NCBI GenBank assembly: GCA_965242745.1
Contig: CBDETG010000106.1
Coordinates: 1 to 64,000 of the forward strand
From: JABAAI01 sp965242745
GTDB lineage: Bacteria > Spirochaetota > Leptospiria > Leptospirales > Leptonemataceae
Length of the DNA: 64,000 bases
Direction: 5' to 3'
In this document: positions 36,650 to 44,487 of the stretch, one piece after another
Position numbering within the stretch: the first letter of the stretch is position 1
Layout of the letters: every line of letters starts with the position of its first letter
Made by a program: the position numbers and the translations under genes
The notes under the pieces: generated by a model
Databases searched by the model: none
Seen by the model: only the letters and a program-made list of their open reading frames with translations
What the model was told of the DNA's origin: nothing

Positions 36650-37951
36650 ATGGCTGTGAAACTTGAACAAGCTTTGGCAGGCGAAGGGAGTTTTGCTCCT
36701 ATGCTTTTGGATGCGGGGGGCGTGCGCCCATCTGCTTTTTTTCCAAAGTCTAGGGGGCGGCAAAATGATCCTTTTGCGCGCAACGATTGGAATCAGATAT
36801 GGTATCTGTTTTTCATTTTTTACAGAGAAAAGAGGCCCGTGTCTTGTATCTGGTCTGGGCAGCGTTATACGGCTTTTTTTAGGGAGCTTAGCGCAAAATA
36901 CGCCATGCTCTATATCTGCGATTTTTTGGAGCAGGAATCTTCGGGCTTTGTCTTGGAGTTGCTGCATTCTAATGTTATCTACCAGTTCAATGTGGAAGTC
37001 CTTGAAATGGAAGCAAAGCAGGCAGTCATCGCCCTGCCTCAGTATATCGAGAAAAACATACATCGCAGCAGCCAAAGGATTTCCGTAGATAACATTTTTA
37101 TACGATTTACGCTTGCCTACCCGCCCTTCCCGCAAAGCCCCTTCCCAGATATCAGCGCGACGCACCCCTTGCTGTATGGGCCCCTTAGACATATTGTACG
37201 TGAGGTGGAGGAAGACAGGCCTGATGCAGGCTTGGTACATAAGATGCTGGCAGAAGCTCTGGACGCACGAGAGCAAAACTTGCAGCTTAGTTTTTATCAC
37301 GAGCAGGCGGCCAGAGGCCCCAGAGAGCGGGCCTTATTCCAAAAACAACAATGCTTTTATATAGCCAAGGTCCGGGATATAGCTTCGTATCTGGAGCCTG
37401 TGCCTGAAAAAAGCTTATGCAATATGTCAGAGTTATGCCAAAATACAACGCAAGCGGAAGCAAAAGAGCTGTGTTCCCGGCTGCAGGCAGAAGACATAGC
37501 GCAGCATCGCTCTGGCTACGCTGTCGCTCCCCTTCTTCTTTACGAAGAATGTATAGGATATTTGGAGCTGCGCGCAGGGCATCCCAGTTTGGGGCTGGGG
37601 CGGGACACAGCTGCGCATTTTGCGCTCTTGGCTCGTTTTTTTAGCTATGCTCTCAGTAAAGCCAGGATCAGTACGCGCTATTACGGTGATTTTTACAGCC
37701 CTCTTGTAAACATCAGTAAAAATGGCTTGCTTTTTGAGTTGGAAAATAGGCAGATCAGCGCGTACTTAGACAAGCATAGGTATTTGAAAGTACTGCTCAG
37801 GCTGGGCGCTTCTGATGCGGAGCTGAAAGCCAAAATCGTAAATGTTTCTGAGGCGCAAGGCGCAATTTCGCAGGTGGCTCTGGAGTTTTATTACAAGTCA
37901 CAAGATCTTGACAAGGCGCTCATGGACTTGGTCTACAAGGGAAGCTTATGA
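36650..37951 (+). CDS. PilZ-tailed protein of a Leptospira-like family (DUF1577-like)
   Basis: 433 soluble residues. The C-terminal 90 or so residues look like a PilZ domain (DFYSPLVNISKNGLLFELEN: the D/NxSxxG part), although the paired arginines expected for cyclic-di-GMP binding are not obvious; RISTRYYGDF may be the degenerate site. The N-terminal two thirds (FYREKRPVSCIWSGQRYTAF; LHSNVIYQFNVEVLEMEAKQ) is another beta-rich YcgR/PilZ-N-like part, and a helical, GAF-like middle follows (VAPLLLYEECIGYLELRAG). I recall such proteins in Leptospira under DUF1577, from memory only. Positions 36411-36649 upstream carry no gene; they hold the divergent promoters of this gene and the GLUG gene. Confidence 0.55.
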   Translation: MAVKLEQALAGEGSFAPMLLDAGGVRPSAFFPKSRGRQNDPFARNDWNQIWYLFFIFYREKRPVSCIWSGQRYTAFFRELSAKYAMLYICDFLEQESSGFVLELLHSNVIYQFNVEVLEMEAKQAVIALPQYIEKNIHRSSQRISVDNIFIRFTLAYPPFPQSPFPDISATHPLLYGPLRHIVREVEEDRPDAGLVHKMLAEALDAREQNLQLSFYHEQAARGPRERALFQKQQCFYIAKVRDIASYLEPVPEKSLCNMSELCQNTTQAEAKELCSRLQAEDIAQHRSGYAVAPLLLYEECIGYLELRAGHPSLGLGRDTAAHFALLARFFSYALSKARISTRYYGDFYSPLVNISKNGLLFELENRQISAYLDKHRYLKVLLRLGASDAELKAKIVNVSEAQGAISQVALEFYYKSQDLDKALMDLVYKGSL

Positions 37952-37985
37952 TTGTAATATAGCAGGAAAAATAGCCCAAAAAAAT

Positions 37986-38039
37986 AGCCTTGGTAGCTTA
38001 TAGTCTTTCATGATAGATAGGGCTCAAACTACCAAGGCT
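37986..38039 (+). promoter_or_regulatory. Long-loop hairpin upstream of the ddl leader
   Basis: AGCCTTGGTAG (37986-37996) and CTACCAAGGCT (38029-38039) form a perfect 11-bp stem with a 32-nt loop. The right arm ends one base before GAGGAG (38041-38046), the ribosome binding site of a 13-codon frame. It could hide or expose that site, or act as an attenuator. No T tract follows. Confidence 0.45.
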
Positions 38040-38054
38040 AGAGGAGTTACACAA

Positions 38055-38096
38055 ATGATAGCTATAATATCGGTAAAAGGAAAAAATCTCTTTTAG
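38055..38096 (+). CDS. 13-codon leader ORF, or displaced start of ddl
   Basis: MIAIISVKGKNLF-stop, preceded by a canonical GAGGAG eight bases upstream, the best ribosome binding site near ddl. It stops 4 bp before the ddl ATG, which itself has no good site nearby, so translation of ddl probably depends on it. Alternatively the ddl frame, open upstream of 38101 (KISFRK), was joined to this start and a base was lost or gained at the A6 run at 38081-38086. Confidence 0.4.
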   Translation: MIAIISVKGKNLF

Positions 38097-38100
38097 AAAA

Positions 38101-39276
38101 ATGGCGAGCTCTAAGCGACTGCGCGTGGCTGTGCTTTTTGGCGGCCGATCTGCCGAGCATCATATTTCCCTACTTTCGGCCAGAAATGTTTTGCGCTGCC
38201 TTGCATCCTCCAAGCAAAGCAGCGCAGCTTGGAATGAGCCCGCATACTCCTATGAGCTGGTTCCCATAGCTATCACCAAGCAGGGCGCATGGCTCTGGAT
38301 CCAAGATTGGGAAGAAGTCTTAGCAAGAGGGGCTGCAGACTCCCGCCTGCCTATGGAGATACAAGAGGGGCTTGGGAAAAGAATAGCTTGCCTGCCCGGC
38401 GCAAAGGGAGCTACGCCGCTCTATGTATGGGAGACGAAGGAAGGCTTGGACGTAGATATTGTTTTTCCCGTCTTGCACGGGCCCTACGGTGAGGATGGAA
38501 GTCTGCAGGGCATTCTACAGCATTTGGACCTGCCCTATGTAGGAGAAGGAGTCCTCTCTTCTGCTCTTGCAATGGATAAAATAGTTATGAAGCGTCTTTT
38601 ACAAGCCAGCTCCATCGCCACTGCAAAATTCGCAGTTATGACAAGGCGCACAAGGGAAGAATGGAGCTTTGCAAAAGTAAAGGAGCTGCTTGGCCTGCCT
38701 TTTTATGTGAAAGCTGCCAGGCAGGGCTCGTCCATAGGAGTACACCGCATCAGCAAACAACATGAGTTTCTGCCGGCCTTGGAAGATGCCTTCGCCTACG
38801 ATCATAGATTGCTGCTTGAAGAAAACATAGAAGGCAGAGAGGTGGAATGCGCTCTTTTGTCGCAAGGCAAGGCCGTGCAGGCTTCTCTGCCGGGCGAGAT
38901 TCGATATAGTACAGGCTTTTATTCGTACCAAAGAAAGTATTTCGATACGGGAGACCTTCGCTTGGATATGCCCGCCCGCCTCAGCGCCAAAGAGCGGCAG
39001 CTTGTACAAGAAACAGCTTTGGCCGTCTTTGCGGCGCTGCATTTGGAGGCAATGGGGCGCGTAGACATGTTTTTAAAATCAGACATGTTTTTAAAACCAG
39101 ATGCGATGGTCTATGTCAATGAGGTCAATACCATGCCCGGCTTTACGGATATAAGTATGTTCCCAGGCCTTTGGGGCAAAACTTCCATCCCTTTGGATCA
39201 ACTCCTCAGGCAGCTTATAGATGCGGCGCTGGAACGCCACCGCGCTGCCAAGTCTTTGAAAATAGACGCATGCTAA
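38101..39276 (+). CDS. ddl: D-alanine--D-alanine ligase
   Basis: ATP-grasp ligase making the D-Ala-D-Ala end of peptidoglycan. 391 residues: VAVLFGGRSAEHHISLLSA at the N-terminus, VFPVLHGPYGEDGSLQGIL, PYVGEGVLSSALAMDKIVMK, YVKAARQGSSIGVHR, LLEENIEGREVECALL and the catalytic YVNEVNTMPGFTDISMFP. An exact 18-bp duplication at 39064-39099 gives VDMFLKSDMFLKPD, six residues more than the family pattern just before the catalytic strand. The gene is followed by a GGCT-like gene, proC and a GT9 gene in the same direction. Confidence 0.95.
   Translation: MASSKRLRVAVLFGGRSAEHHISLLSARNVLRCLASSKQSSAAWNEPAYSYELVPIAITKQGAWLWIQDWEEVLARGAADSRLPMEIQEGLGKRIACLPGAKGATPLYVWETKEGLDVDIVFPVLHGPYGEDGSLQGILQHLDLPYVGEGVLSSALAMDKIVMKRLLQASSIATAKFAVMTRRTREEWSFAKVKELLGLPFYVKAARQGSSIGVHRISKQHEFLPALEDAFAYDHRLLLEENIEGREVECALLSQGKAVQASLPGEIRYSTGFYSYQRKYFDTGDLRLDMPARLSAKERQLVQETALAVFAALHLEAMGRVDMFLKSDMFLKPDAMVYVNEVNTMPGFTDISMFPGLWGKTSIPLDQLLRQLIDAALERHRAAKSLKIDAC
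39064..39099 (+). repeat. 18-bp tandem duplication inside ddl
   Basis: Two adjacent 18-bp copies, GACATGTTTTTAAAATCA and GACATGTTTTTAAAACCA, encode DMFLKS and DMFLKP. Taking one away restores the normal Ddl spacing between GRVD and the NEVNTMPGF strand. Confidence 0.9.
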
Positions 39277-39309
39277 AGGGAAGCAAAGGGGCTGGCAAGG
39301 CTAAGAGCT

Positions 39310-39789
39310 ATGCGGCAGGAGCAAAAAGACACATACCTCTTTGTATATGGCACCTTGTACTCATCTTATCCGGAGAGCCGTCTAGACGCCCAAAGCTTTT
39401 CTGAGATCGATATACGGGAGCTTCATGCTTTGCGCTCTTTATTGCAAAAATATGGCGCTTTGGAAACTATGGCTTATTGCAATGGCATATTAGCAGATGC
39501 GGGAGGATACCCCGGCCTGTGGCTTTCAGATAAGAAGGAAGATATCGTCCGAGGAGAGCTATGGAACATTCTGGAAGAAAAAGCGCCTGCATTATTTCAG
39601 CTTTTGGATGAATATGAGGGTGTGCACGAGAGAGAAAAGGCATATGCCAGAACCAAGCTGGAGCTGCGCTCTTGTGAAGATGGGCATATCTTCCATGCCT
39701 GGGCTTATGTCTATAATGAGCAAAGAAAGACGCCCTGCAAACTATTCCAGCAGGATTATTTTCAAGAGACTGGCTTGATACAAAGATGA
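39310..39789 (+). CDS. Gamma-glutamylcyclotransferase-like (AIG2/GGCT fold) protein
   Basis: 159 residues. LFVYGTLYSS at the N-terminus is the GGCT substrate-binding motif (YGTL), and GYPGLWL, GELWNI and LLDEYEGVHE (catalytic Glu region) follow in family order. Members act on gamma-glutamyl peptides or repair gamma-glutamyl amines; substrate cannot be given. The stop overlaps the proC start by ATGA, implying coupling. Proline synthesis and gamma-glutamyl metabolism both lead to glutamate-derived products, but a shared role is only inference. Confidence 0.8.
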   Translation: MRQEQKDTYLFVYGTLYSSYPESRLDAQSFSEIDIRELHALRSLLQKYGALETMAYCNGILADAGGYPGLWLSDKKEDIVRGELWNILEEKAPALFQLLDEYEGVHEREKAYARTKLELRSCEDGHIFHAWAYVYNEQRKTPCKLFQQDYFQETGLIQR

Positions 39790-40598
39790 ATATAGCGATT
39801 GCAGGTTTAGGTAAAATGGGCGCAGCGCTTGCCTCTGGCCTGCATGCTTCTGGGAAATACAAGGCGATTCTTGGCTTTGATAGAGACGAAGGCAGACAGA
39901 CAGAACTGCGGGAGGAAGCCAAGCGCAAAGGCGCGCCCTTGTATGGCCTGCGCCTTGCTGCTGGGCTTGGCGAATTAGAAGCTCAAGCTGATCTCCTGAT
40001 CTTATGCGTCAAACCACAGGATATGGAGCAGGCCATCAGCCAGCTTGGAGGCGATAAGTCTTATATTTCCATCGCTGCAGGACTATCTTTGGCCAAGCTC
40101 GCCTCTTTCTTCAAAAAAAAGAGGCCTGGCAGCATAGCGCGCGTGATGCCCAATATTGCCGCTTTGGTCGGCGCCTCTACAAGCGCTATCTATTGTGAAG
40201 ACGCAGAGCTCTTTGAAAAGACGCAAAGCATATTTTCTCTGCTGGGAACTACGATAAGGCTTGCAAAGGAAGAAGACATGCACGCCTTTACTGCGCTTGC
40301 TGGTTCTGGTCCCGCATTGCTATGCGCTTTTTTAGAGGCCTGCGCGCAGGGAGGAGAGCGCAACGGTCTTGCTTATGAGAGAGCGCTTGCCATAGCGCAG
40401 TCTACTATGGAAGGAAGTTTGCAGCTCTTGCGAAAAAAAAATCTTTCTCCCTCCAAGCTGCGCCGCCAAGTCAGCTCTCCTGCCGGCACAACTCTTGCTG
40501 CCCTGTCTTATTTAGAAAAATCTTCTTTTTATACTTCTGTGACGGGAGCGCTATCTGCAGCGCAAAAACGAAGCCGCGAGCTTAACGCTGCGCGCTAG
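39786..40598 (+). CDS. proC: Pyrroline-5-carboxylate reductase
   Basis: Last step of proline synthesis. 270 residues: the dinucleotide-binding IAIAGLGKMGAALASGL, LILCVKPQDMEQAI, RVMPNIAALVGASTSAIY, FTALAGSGPALLCAFLEA and the C-terminal RRQVSSPAGTTLAALSYL, all typical of ProC. The family's usual 'NGL' follows at RNGLAYERALAIA. The start overlaps the GGCT-like gene by 4 bp; the GT9 gene begins 14 bp after. Confidence 0.94.
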   Translation: MNIAIAGLGKMGAALASGLHASGKYKAILGFDRDEGRQTELREEAKRKGAPLYGLRLAAGLGELEAQADLLILCVKPQDMEQAISQLGGDKSYISIAAGLSLAKLASFFKKKRPGSIARVMPNIAALVGASTSAIYCEDAELFEKTQSIFSLLGTTIRLAKEEDMHAFTALAGSGPALLCAFLEACAQGGERNGLAYERALAIAQSTMEGSLQLLRKKNLSPSKLRRQVSSPAGTTLAALSYLEKSSFYTSVTGALSAAQKRSRELNAAR

Positions 40599-40612
40599 CA
40601 AGGAAAGAAGAC

Positions 40613-41752
40613 ATGCGTATATTGCTGACTTGTCTAGCTTCGAGAGAAGAAACGGCTTTGCTTGCTCCTGTTGCGCAGGCCCTAAGCCGGCAATATGCTA
40701 AGCTCAGCCTTTGTCTGGTGCTAAGGCGGGACTGTGAATACTTCTTCCATAACATACCAGGCGTGCATACGATCGCGGTAGGGATTGGCAAAGGCTATGC
40801 GGGCTTCCAAGAAATCTCTTCGTTATACAAGGAGCTCTGCAAGCTTGGCCCCTTTTCTAAAGCTCTGGACCTCAGCCCCTCCTTCCAAAGCCGTCTTTTG
40901 CGTTTTCGCTTTTTTTTCAAGGGCCTGTTTTTTTCAAACATACAATCACAAAAGCTGCAGGAATGGTCTTTGATCCGGCGCAGGGCAAAAAGGAAGCGCC
41001 CCCTTAAGCACCTGACAGAGCGCTATTTCCAAAGTTTCAAGCGCCTGGGATATGAAGTAAAAGAAAAAGGGAAAGGCCCTTGGCTTAATCCTGATACCAA
41101 GGCGCGCGCAAGGGCTTATAGTTTTCTAAAAAAGCTCAAAAAAACGCGCAAGCAAAATATGTGGATCGCGCTGGCTCCATTTCCTTTTTATCCGCAAAGA
41201 AAATGGCCCCTTGCTAAATGGGGAGAGCTTATCAAAACTATGCAAATGGAAATGCAATGCAGCTTCTTCCTCTTTGGTAAAACAGAAACTGAGGACCCTT
41301 CTGAATTAGATAGATTTTGCAGCAACTATCCACAGCTGATTCCTACAGGCTTATTGCTGCATGATGCGGCAGAAATCGCGCTTCTAGAACGCATGGACCT
41401 GCTGCTTAGCGTGAATTCTTTTTATATGCACCTTGCCAGCCTTCTTGGTATTCGGCTTGTTTTCTTATGGGGACCGACTCATGTCCACGCTGGCTATGGC
41501 CCCTACCAAAGTCATATAGATCACTCTCATTCTGAGAGAGAGGCTTTTATAGAAATATCTACCTCCTCTTTGTCCTGCCGCCCGTGTTCACTGCATGGTG
41601 AGAAGGCCTGCCTGCGTAAAGACAGGGCTTGTATGGAATGGATATCCTCCGCTGAGGTATTAGGAAAAGTACGCAGCCTCTGCCATGATATAGCTTTCCA
41701 AAGAGGAAAGACCAGCAAGCTTTGGCATCATTCTAAAGTTTCAGAGCAGTGA
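40613..41752 (+). CDS. Glycosyltransferase family 9, heptosyltransferase-like
   Basis: 379 residues of GT-B type. The N-terminal half starts MRILLTCLASREETALLAPV, with ALDLSPSFQSRLLRF matching the 'D.q...rs...' region. The C-terminal half has WIALAPFPFYPQRKWPLAKW (the GA..pxKxWP donor motif) and RLVFLWGPTHVHAGYGP. Enzymes of this family add heptoses or similar sugars to the LPS inner core, consistent with kdsA and lpt genes in the window. The ribosome binding site is AAGGAAAGAAG. Acceptor and donor are unknown. Confidence 0.85.
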   Translation: MRILLTCLASREETALLAPVAQALSRQYAKLSLCLVLRRDCEYFFHNIPGVHTIAVGIGKGYAGFQEISSLYKELCKLGPFSKALDLSPSFQSRLLRFRFFFKGLFFSNIQSQKLQEWSLIRRRAKRKRPLKHLTERYFQSFKRLGYEVKEKGKGPWLNPDTKARARAYSFLKKLKKTRKQNMWIALAPFPFYPQRKWPLAKWGELIKTMQMEMQCSFFLFGKTETEDPSELDRFCSNYPQLIPTGLLLHDAAEIALLERMDLLLSVNSFYMHLASLLGIRLVFLWGPTHVHAGYGPYQSHIDHSHSEREAFIEISTSSLSCRPCSLHGEKACLRKDRACMEWISSAEVLGKVRSLCHDIAFQRGKTSKLWHHSKVSEQ

Positions 41753-41784
41753 TAAGATATTGATGCCATGTTAGGGCGTACAGA

Positions 41785-41850
41785 CAAGCTTAGAAAAAAT
41801 ATGTTTTTTCACCTAAAAAACAGCAAAAAAAAGCTTGCCTTTTTCCTTTT
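41785..41850 (+). terminator. Terminator after the ddl-GT9 run
   Basis: CAAGCTT (41785-41791) and AAGCTTG (41831-41837), with an inner AAAAAATATGTTTTTT hairpin, precede CCTTTTTCCTTTT. The stem is followed by a T-rich tract on the plus strand. The remaining bases to 41997 hold the STAS gene leader. Confidence 0.5.
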
Positions 41851-41997
41851 GCTATAATCCTATGGTCATGCTTGTTCTTTGTTGACTTTACGAACTCTAT
41901 AAGCGCATGGAAAGTGTTGTTCATATTTGTGTGCGCTGAGCAGAGGCGGTAGTTTGAAACAGGAACAAATAGGACAAGCAAAAAGGGCGCAAGCAAG

Positions 41998-42339
41998 ATG
42001 GAACTAAATCAACGAGAAGAAGGCGCTGTTACCATTATAGCTGTCGGCGGTGAAGTGGACCTTTACAATGCCCCAGAGCTAAAGGAAAAGATACAGCAGT
42101 TAGTAGAAGAAAAAAAACTGAAAGTTGTGATTAACTTGGACAGAGTGTCTTATGTGGATTCTTCTGGGATCGGAGCGCTCATCTCCAGTTTTTCTAATCT
42201 AAAAAAGCATGATGGCAAGATGAGAATATGCCATGTGACCGGCTCTGTCCGTAAAGTTTTTGAGTTGACGAAACTCACCACTTTTTTTGATATAGACGGC
42301 ACGGAGCAGGATTCTATTGTTGCGATAAACGAGGTATAA
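41998..42339 (+). CDS. STAS-domain anti-sigma factor antagonist
   Basis: 113 residues, one STAS domain. The strand/loop GGEVDLYNAPELKEKI and the phosphorylation site VSYVDSSGIGALISSFS (Ser-Ser) match SpoIIAA/RsbV proteins. Such proteins bind an anti-sigma kinase when unphosphorylated and are dephosphorylated by PP2C/SpoIIE-type phosphatases. A candidate phosphatase is encoded at 58.4 kb. No anti-sigma kinase is seen in the window. It lies 15 bp before the LysM lipoprotein gene and probably shares its transcript. Confidence 0.93.
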   Translation: MELNQREEGAVTIIAVGGEVDLYNAPELKEKIQQLVEEKKLKVVINLDRVSYVDSSGIGALISSFSNLKKHDGKMRICHVTGSVRKVFELTKLTTFFDIDGTEQDSIVAINEV

Positions 42340-42354
42340 AGGATAAACAAAATT

Positions 42355-43947
42355 ATGAACTTACTTACTTTACATTCTGCTATGCTTAAGCATGGCGCTT
42401 TAGGCATGCGGGCTCTTTCGCCTGCTCTTCTACGGAAGTATTTTTTATCTCTACGGGTTTTGCATGTTGCCGTGCTACTTTCTTTGCTTGGCCTTACAGC
42501 CTGCCCGGAAAAATTCCCACACCATGAGCTTGCCGATGCGCGGCTTGCCTTAGCTGCCGCCCAAGAAGAAGGAGCGCAGACAGCATCGCCTGAGTATTTT
42601 CAAGGCTCTCATGATCAACTCCTGCAAGCGCATCAATTCATCCTTACAGAAGACTATAGCAAAGCAAAAAAAGCAGCCCTGCAGTCCTTCGAGTTCGCTC
42701 TGCGCGCAGGCAGGAAGACAGCCCCTGAACATCTTGCGCAGCTGCGCAAAGAAGCATCATCATTACTTTCTGAAGTAGAAGAAAGCGATGCGCCCGCCGT
42801 ATATCCTGAGGATTACCAAAAAGTCCGCGCCTCCTATGATAGGGCGCAGGCCTATGAAAAAAAAGCGCAGGAAAGCGCAGAAGAAATTGCAAGTAAGGCG
42901 CAGACAAGCAAAAAGAAAAAAGCTCTCAGCAAAAAGGAAAGAGAGAAATACCGCGCAAGCCTTTCCATGTATCGTTATGCCTCTTCTTACTATAAAAAAG
43001 CGGCGCAAAGCAGCAGAGCTATCCAAGCAAAGCTCCAAGAAGATATGCTCGAACTAGAAGAGCTGCTCCAGAGCCTGCATAAGCAGATAGAGCAGGCCCA
43101 TACTTATGGCGCTTCTCAGGAAAACATAGCCTCTTTACAAGAGCAATGGACTTCAGCTCATCAAAAGTACCAAGAGCAAAGGCTTTCTGAGGCAAGGCAA
43201 ATAACAGGAGACTTGCAAAAAGACCTGCTTGCGCTTTTAGGGCGTCTTATGCCTGAGTATGCCGCAAAACTTCTTGACCAAGCCAAAAAAGCCATCTCCG
43301 ATGCGGAAGAAAAGGAAATAGAAGACGAAGGGCTGCAAGAACACTTAAAGACAGCTAGAGAGGCCAGAGACAGCGCCCAGCGCTATCTGGATGATGAAAA
43401 ACACCTGGCTTCTATACAAGAGTCTGAAAATGCCATAGCATTGATCAAAATCATTCATGAGCAGCACACTAAGCTGCTTGCCGAACGAAATCTAAGCCTA
43501 AGCGCTTCTGAGCCTGCCGAAGAGGATGAGGCCGAAGAAAATAATAAAGGAGAAGACGAAAAAGAAGAGAAAAAAGGCGATACAATAGAAGCTATGGCGG
43601 ATGGCTGGAAGCGTTATACAGTAGGTAATACGAAGCCCGCAGACTGCTTGTGGTGTATTGCCTCTCGGCCAGGGGTATATAACAACGGGTACCTTTGGAG
43701 ACGTATTTATCAGGCAAACTCCTCGCAAGTGCAGGACCCAAACCTTATTTACCCAGGGCAAGTGCTCTTCATTCCTCCGAAAACAGGCCCTATTGGCGCA
43801 ATTCCACCATGGCCCCCCGAAGAAACTGAAGAAAAAGAGGAAACAGAACAGCCAGAAGAAACTGATAGCTCAGCCGAAGCTGGCAATAAAAACGAAGACG
43901 CAAACGAAGAAGCTGATGAGACCGAAGAGCCTGCGCCATACCAATAG
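42355..43947 (+). CDS. Coiled-coil lipoprotein with C-terminal LysM domain
   Basis: 530 residues. A lipoprotein signal (VAVLLSLLGLTACPE, Cys near residue 45) is followed by TPR/coiled-coil-like helices (YSKAKKAALQSFEFALRAGR; KKKKALSKKEREKYRASL) and an acidic linker. A LysM domain lies near 410-470 (WKRYTVGNTKPADCLWCIAS; LIYPGQVLFIPP), then an acidic Glu-rich tail. LysM binds peptidoglycan, so the protein probably links the outer membrane to the wall. Lipoproteins of this layout are common in spirochaetes. The LysM N-terminus has a longer loop than usual (CLWCIASRPGVYNNGYLW). Confidence 0.85.
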   Translation: MNLLTLHSAMLKHGALGMRALSPALLRKYFLSLRVLHVAVLLSLLGLTACPEKFPHHELADARLALAAAQEEGAQTASPEYFQGSHDQLLQAHQFILTEDYSKAKKAALQSFEFALRAGRKTAPEHLAQLRKEASSLLSEVEESDAPAVYPEDYQKVRASYDRAQAYEKKAQESAEEIASKAQTSKKKKALSKKEREKYRASLSMYRYASSYYKKAAQSSRAIQAKLQEDMLELEELLQSLHKQIEQAHTYGASQENIASLQEQWTSAHQKYQEQRLSEARQITGDLQKDLLALLGRLMPEYAAKLLDQAKKAISDAEEKEIEDEGLQEHLKTAREARDSAQRYLDDEKHLASIQESENAIALIKIIHEQHTKLLAERNLSLSASEPAEEDEAEENNKGEDEKEEKKGDTIEAMADGWKRYTVGNTKPADCLWCIASRPGVYNNGYLWRRIYQANSSQVQDPNLIYPGQVLFIPPKTGPIGAIPPWPPEETEEKEETEQPEETDSSAEAGNKNEDANEEADETEEPAPYQ

Positions 43948-44091
43948 CCGCTTTAGCGTGTGTGTAGTCAGCGATCGTTATTATATCGTTATTTTACTTA
44001 GACACAAACAACAAGCCCGCAGGCAGACTTAAAGACGCAAAGACGCCTGCCGTTTGTTAATGTCGAAAGCTTGCGGCAAAAGGAGGAATAA

Positions 44092-44295
44092 ATGAAGCAT
44101 ACTATAACAATCTGTACAGCAGGTACGAAAAACCATGGTGGGAATAGGAATCGGGGATACAGAGAACCGGGAATATGGAACGGGCAACCGGGAAGTATAC
44201 AGCGGGGAATAAGCCACAGGGAATACGAAACGGGGATATGGGGAACCGGTAATATGGGACATTACCCCCCCCCCCCCCCCCCCCACCTGTCTTAA
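44092..44295 (+). CDS. Leader ORF containing a C20 homopolymer
   Basis: 67 codons starting MKHTITICTAGTKNHGG, preceded by a perfect AAGGAGG (44080-44086) five bases before the ATG. The middle (NRNRGYREPGIWNGQPGSIQ) comes from degenerate GGGAAT/ACCGGGAATATGG repeats. The end is six prolines and HLS-stop. The prolines come from a C20 run at 44265-44284. Loss of one C (or gain of two) would extend the frame by about 68 codons through a pentapeptide-like leader to a TGA overlapping the ATG of the next lipoprotein gene. Likely a phase-variable control peptide; expression is not proven. Confidence 0.5.
   Translation: MKHTITICTAGTKNHGGNRNRGYREPGIWNGQPGSIQRGISHREYETGIWGTGNMGHYPPPPPPHLS
44265..44284. 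repeat. C20 homopolymer tract
   Basis: Twenty consecutive C between ATTA and ACCTGTCTTAAGG, far longer than any other homopolymer seen in the window. Such tracts change length at high frequency in bacteria and commonly drive phase variation of surface proteins. The exact count may be unreliable. Confidence 0.9.
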
Positions 44296-44487
44296 GGTAT
44301 TAAGATGCCAACGTTATCACAAGCTCATTGCATCCCGCATAGCGAGCTTTACCTCACTTAGTTTTGGCCGAGCCGGCTCTTGCTTGCTCAGTTTTCGTTT
44401 ATCCAGCTTTGGCTCAGCGAGCTTTAGCTTAACCAATTTTATATCTGGCCGAGCCCCAAGCTCAGCTGTATTTCAGGAGGAAAAAAG

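Noticed and set aside
36623..37300. Minus-strand ORF of 225 codons opposite the PilZ-tailed gene
   Set aside because: The plus-strand frame is longer and carries the PilZ-like end; the reverse frame looks like shadow sequence.
41875..41930. Promoter with TTGACT and TATAAG upstream of the STAS gene
   Set aside because: Only 10 bases separate the two hexamers, too few for a sigma-70 promoter.
44265..44284. C20 run as a mere assembly gap filler
   Set aside because: Gap fillers are normally N. The run lies in a reading frame with a perfect ribosome binding site and an open continuation, so a biological tract is more likely, although its exact length is uncertain.
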